Program-made: the position numbers and the translations under genes | Shown: positions 44,879 to 46,431 of the stretch, in pieces | How positions within the stretch are numbered: position 1 is the stretch's first letter | Layout of the letters: the number at the start of each line of letters is the position of its first letter | Notes under the pieces: generated by a model | Databases searched by the model: none | Told to the model about the DNA's origin: nothing | What the model saw: the letters and a program-made list of their open reading frames with translations, nothing else | From: Actinomycetes bacterium | GTDB lineage: Bacteria > Actinomycetota > Actinomycetes > Mycobacteriales > Cryptosporangiaceae | Assembly (NCBI GenBank): GCA_025963185.1 | Contig: JAOPVE010000303.1 | Span: 1-46,431 of the forward strand | DNA length: 46,431 nucleotides | Reading direction: 5' to 3'

Positions 44879-44922
44879 GCGTGCCGTCAGACGGCCCCGA
44901 CCGGCACGACGGCACACACTTC
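44874..44922. repeat. Intergenic palindromic element, diverged variant D
   Basis: The 15-base arms GAAGTGCGTGCCGTC and GACGGCACACACTTC pair with one mismatch around a 19-base centre containing CCCGACCGG. The outer GAAGTGC/CACTTC and CCGACCGG core resemble copies A-C, but the middle arm differs, so membership in the same family is uncertain. Confidence 0.5.
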
Positions 44923-45215
44923 CGTGAGATCGGACCGCGCAATCCGCGCAGCACAACCACCCCGCCCGGGGTTACGCAGCCAGTCCGGGGGTCGGTGCTG
45001 GACGGATCTGGTGGGCGCGAAGGCGCGCTTGCGGGGGGTGGGGAAGCACGTAGGGATCCGCGTATTTACACGGTGTTCCCCTTCCGAGGTGGCGTGGTCG
45101 GATGCGGGCTGGCCCGCCCCGGGCCTTGCCGCGGCTGGCGGCCGAATGTGGGGAGTCCCGTGACCTGCCTATCTGCGCCCTCGCCCGGCCGGACCACCGT
45201 CCACGGAGGTGAGTC
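44923..45215. other. Intergenic stretch with no recognised gene
   Basis: Together with the repeats and remnant before it, this forms a 567-base gap between the DUF899 gene and the RsbW-like gene. I see no credible ORF, terminator or recognised operator in this part; it should hold the promoter of the RsbW-like gene. Confidence 0.5.
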
Positions 45216-45641
45216 GTGAGCGAGTTCCGGCTGGGGCTGGTCCGGGGGAACGGGGCCAGGGACGCCCGCGAGCTGATCGCCAGGGCCCTCCGGACGTGGG
45301 ACGTCGAGGATCCGGACGCCAGTCTTCTGCTCGTCGTCACCGAACTCGTCGAGAACGTGTACCAGCACACCCGCGGCGACGGCGAGTTACGGCTCGCGCT
45401 GCGCACCGGCACGGTTCTCGTCGAGGTGTCCGACACCAGCGCGGATCTTCCCCTCGACGGGCACGCCCGGGCGGATCCCAGCCAGGGCCGCGGCCTCGCG
45501 CTGGTCCGGACCCTGGCCGCGACGTGGGGCGCTCGGCCGGGATCCGGCGGCAAGGTGGTCTGGGCCGAACTCGCGCTCACCCCGGACGGCCACCCCGGCG
45601 CCCGGCGGATCGCCAGCGCGCCGGCCGCGGAGGACCGCTAG
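45216..45641 (+). CDS. RsbW-like ATP-binding protein (anti-sigma factor kinase type)
   Basis: The 141-residue HATPase_c protein has the N-box E-L-V-E-N-V-Y-Q-H-T, a G1-like VEVSDTSADLP and the G2 region GRGLALVRTLAATWG, as in RsbW/SpoIIAB-type small kinases common in actinomycetes. Such proteins bind sigma factors or phosphorylate STAS antagonists. The GTG start has GGAGG about seven bases upstream. A STAS-domain gene follows about 200 bases downstream, which could be its partner. No sigma factor gene is visible in the window. The C-terminal 20 residues are non-conserved. Confidence 0.85.
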   Translation: MSEFRLGLVRGNGARDARELIARALRTWDVEDPDASLLLVVTELVENVYQHTRGDGELRLALRTGTVLVEVSDTSADLPLDGHARADPSQGRGLALVRTLAATWGARPGSGGKVVWAELALTPDGHPGARRIASAPAAEDR

Positions 45642-45844
45642 GCGGGTTCCGGGGACGACAGCGCGCACCACCTGCCCCACGGAGACGCGGCAGCCCCACA
45701 TCCGGGGAAGGCACGCACCGGAGGCCGGCACGGGGCTCGGCAAAGTGGAATGCTCCTCACAGGGGCGCCATCCGGCAGAGCGGCGGCGCGCGGCCATCTC
45801 GCCGCGCCATGGCCAGGTAGCACGCGGACTGCATGGGGCGAGCG

Positions 45845-46225
45845 ATGAGGCGCACGTGGACGATCCCGGGAGTGGGACGGGGATCGGGCGTTACCGAGAT
45901 CCGCTGCGTGCTGGACGACGAGCCGATCCGGGTGACCATGCGCGGCGAGGTCGACCTGCTCACGAGGCCCGCGCTGGACGACCTGCTGGCACTGCTGGCC
46001 CGCCGGACCCGTGCCGACGTGCTCGTCGACCTGCGCCCCGCCACACTGCTGAGCTGTGTCGGAGTGAGTTTCCTGGACGCCGCCGCCGAGCAGCGTGCGC
46101 CGTGGGGCGGCACCGTCTACGTGCGGGTGTCCCCCGGGCCGGTCGCGCGGATCCTCGAACTGCTCAGTGTCGAGGACCTGGTGACGATCGTCCACACGTC
46201 GCAAGACCCAGGCGCACCGGCCTGA
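45845..46225 (+). CDS. STAS-domain anti-sigma factor antagonist
   Basis: The protein (about 126 residues) has a STAS fold: strand VTMRGEVDLLTRPALDDLL, then VLVDLRPATLLSCVGVSFLDAAAEQ, where the usual phosphorylatable serine of the D-x-S-S/G loop corresponds to the Ser in L-L-S-C-V-G, and a C-terminal helix-strand (RILELLSVEDLVTIV). When dephosphorylated such proteins sequester RsbW-type kinases. The start is uncertain: ATG 45845 has GGGGCGAG just upstream; ATG 45833 is also possible. It probably pairs with the ATP-binding protein about 200 bases upstream, although each has its own promoter space. Confidence 0.82.
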   Translation: MRRTWTIPGVGRGSGVTEIRCVLDDEPIRVTMRGEVDLLTRPALDDLLALLARRTRADVLVDLRPATLLSCVGVSFLDAAAEQRAPWGGTVYVRVSPGPVARILELLSVEDLVTIVHTSQDPGAPA

Positions 46226-46323
46226 CCCGCCAGCCCGGCCAGCAACCAGGTAACCGGGTAGCCGCGCGGACGCGGGTAATTCCACGGGCGCGCGCACCCC
46301 GGGCGGCGGCCTAGCGTCGGGGC

Positions 46324-46431
46324 ATGAGCAACGGCACTCCCCACACGTACCGTCCGGCCAGCGGCGCGCACGACGCGATCCGCCGCTGCCATTCACCGCA
46401 CCGCGCCCCCACCGCCGGGCGGCGTGGCGCG
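46324..46431 (+). CDS. Possible start of a gene cut by the window end
   Basis: An open frame starts at ATG 46324 (MSNGTPHTYRPASGAHDAI...) and stays open to the window edge, giving 36 codons with G/C-rich third positions. TAGCGT (46311-46316), a TANNNT-like -10, lies just upstream, so a leaderless start is possible. There is no ribosome-binding site. The product cannot be identified. Confidence 0.3.
   Translation, partial: MSNGTPHTYRPASGAHDAIRRCHSPHRAPTAGRRGA

Overview
The window is very GC-rich DNA (by eye a little over 70% G+C), with frequent GTG starts, ATGA/GTGA overlaps between genes and third codon positions almost always G or C. The gene families (LuxR-type ATPase regulators, a secreted GH16 glucanase with discoidin modules, DUF1996, a CbpM-type DnaK operon, Zur) point to a soil actinomycete (Actinomycetota), probably filamentous. 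I cannot name the genus. I saw no tRNA, rRNA, CRISPR array, insertion sequence or phage gene.

Region 1 (17-10070, minus strand) is one tightly packed proteostasis/redox/envelope operon in the order dnaK, grpE, a zinc-finger-less DnaJ (CbpA type), cbpM, clpB, a zinc-ribbon thioredoxin, a cyclic-nucleotide-binding thioredoxin-reductase-like flavoprotein, an HdeD-like membrane protein and a PrsW-like membrane protease. Most neighbours overlap by 1-4 bases. A short LuxR/MalT-type ATPase regulator (10293-12008) is divergent from dnaK, with a perfect 7+7 inverted repeat between them.

Region 2 (12082-23042) is dominated by a probable zinc-starvation regulon. A Zur-type Fur regulator (19580-20017) lies between two copies of a COG0701-type permease plus TIGR03943/DUF1980 partner module (14540-16245 minus; 20144-21903 plus). 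The second copy carries a third gene for an exported protein, possibly a beta-propeller. Four 18-bp sites that align to each other (10 invariant positions) lie upstream of a small conserved gene, the first permease module, an HTH regulator and the second permease module. A YibE/F membrane protein, a conserved small protein and a secreted subtilase with a P-domain are interspersed.

Region 3 (23170-29002) holds a SRPBCC protein and a zinc alcohol dehydrogenase (translationally coupled), a secreted M1 metallopeptidase with carbohydrate-binding-like and Ig-like domains, and a subtilase with a tryptophan-repeat tail.

Region 4 (29056-41019) looks like a beta-glucan utilisation locus. A five-gene SBP5-type ABC importer runs leftward, preceded by a possible 45-residue ORF. 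A secreted GH16 endo-beta-1,3-glucanase-type enzyme with three discoidin modules, a discoidin-DUF1996 protein, a DUF305-like lipoprotein and a LacI regulator run rightward. Two LacI/CebR-like operators with an AGCGCT core lie between the divergent halves.

Region 5 (41190-46431) has a large NB-ARC/TPR/LuxR regulator, a DUF899 protein, a possible gene remnant with tandem repeats, and an RsbW-like kinase and STAS antagonist pair.

Two features cut across the whole window. The palindrome GGATCC is strongly over-represented, in every reading frame. A recurring intergenic inverted repeat of about 50 bp, with arms beginning GAAGTGCGGTAAC, occurs three times plus one variant and provides the stop codon of two unrelated genes.
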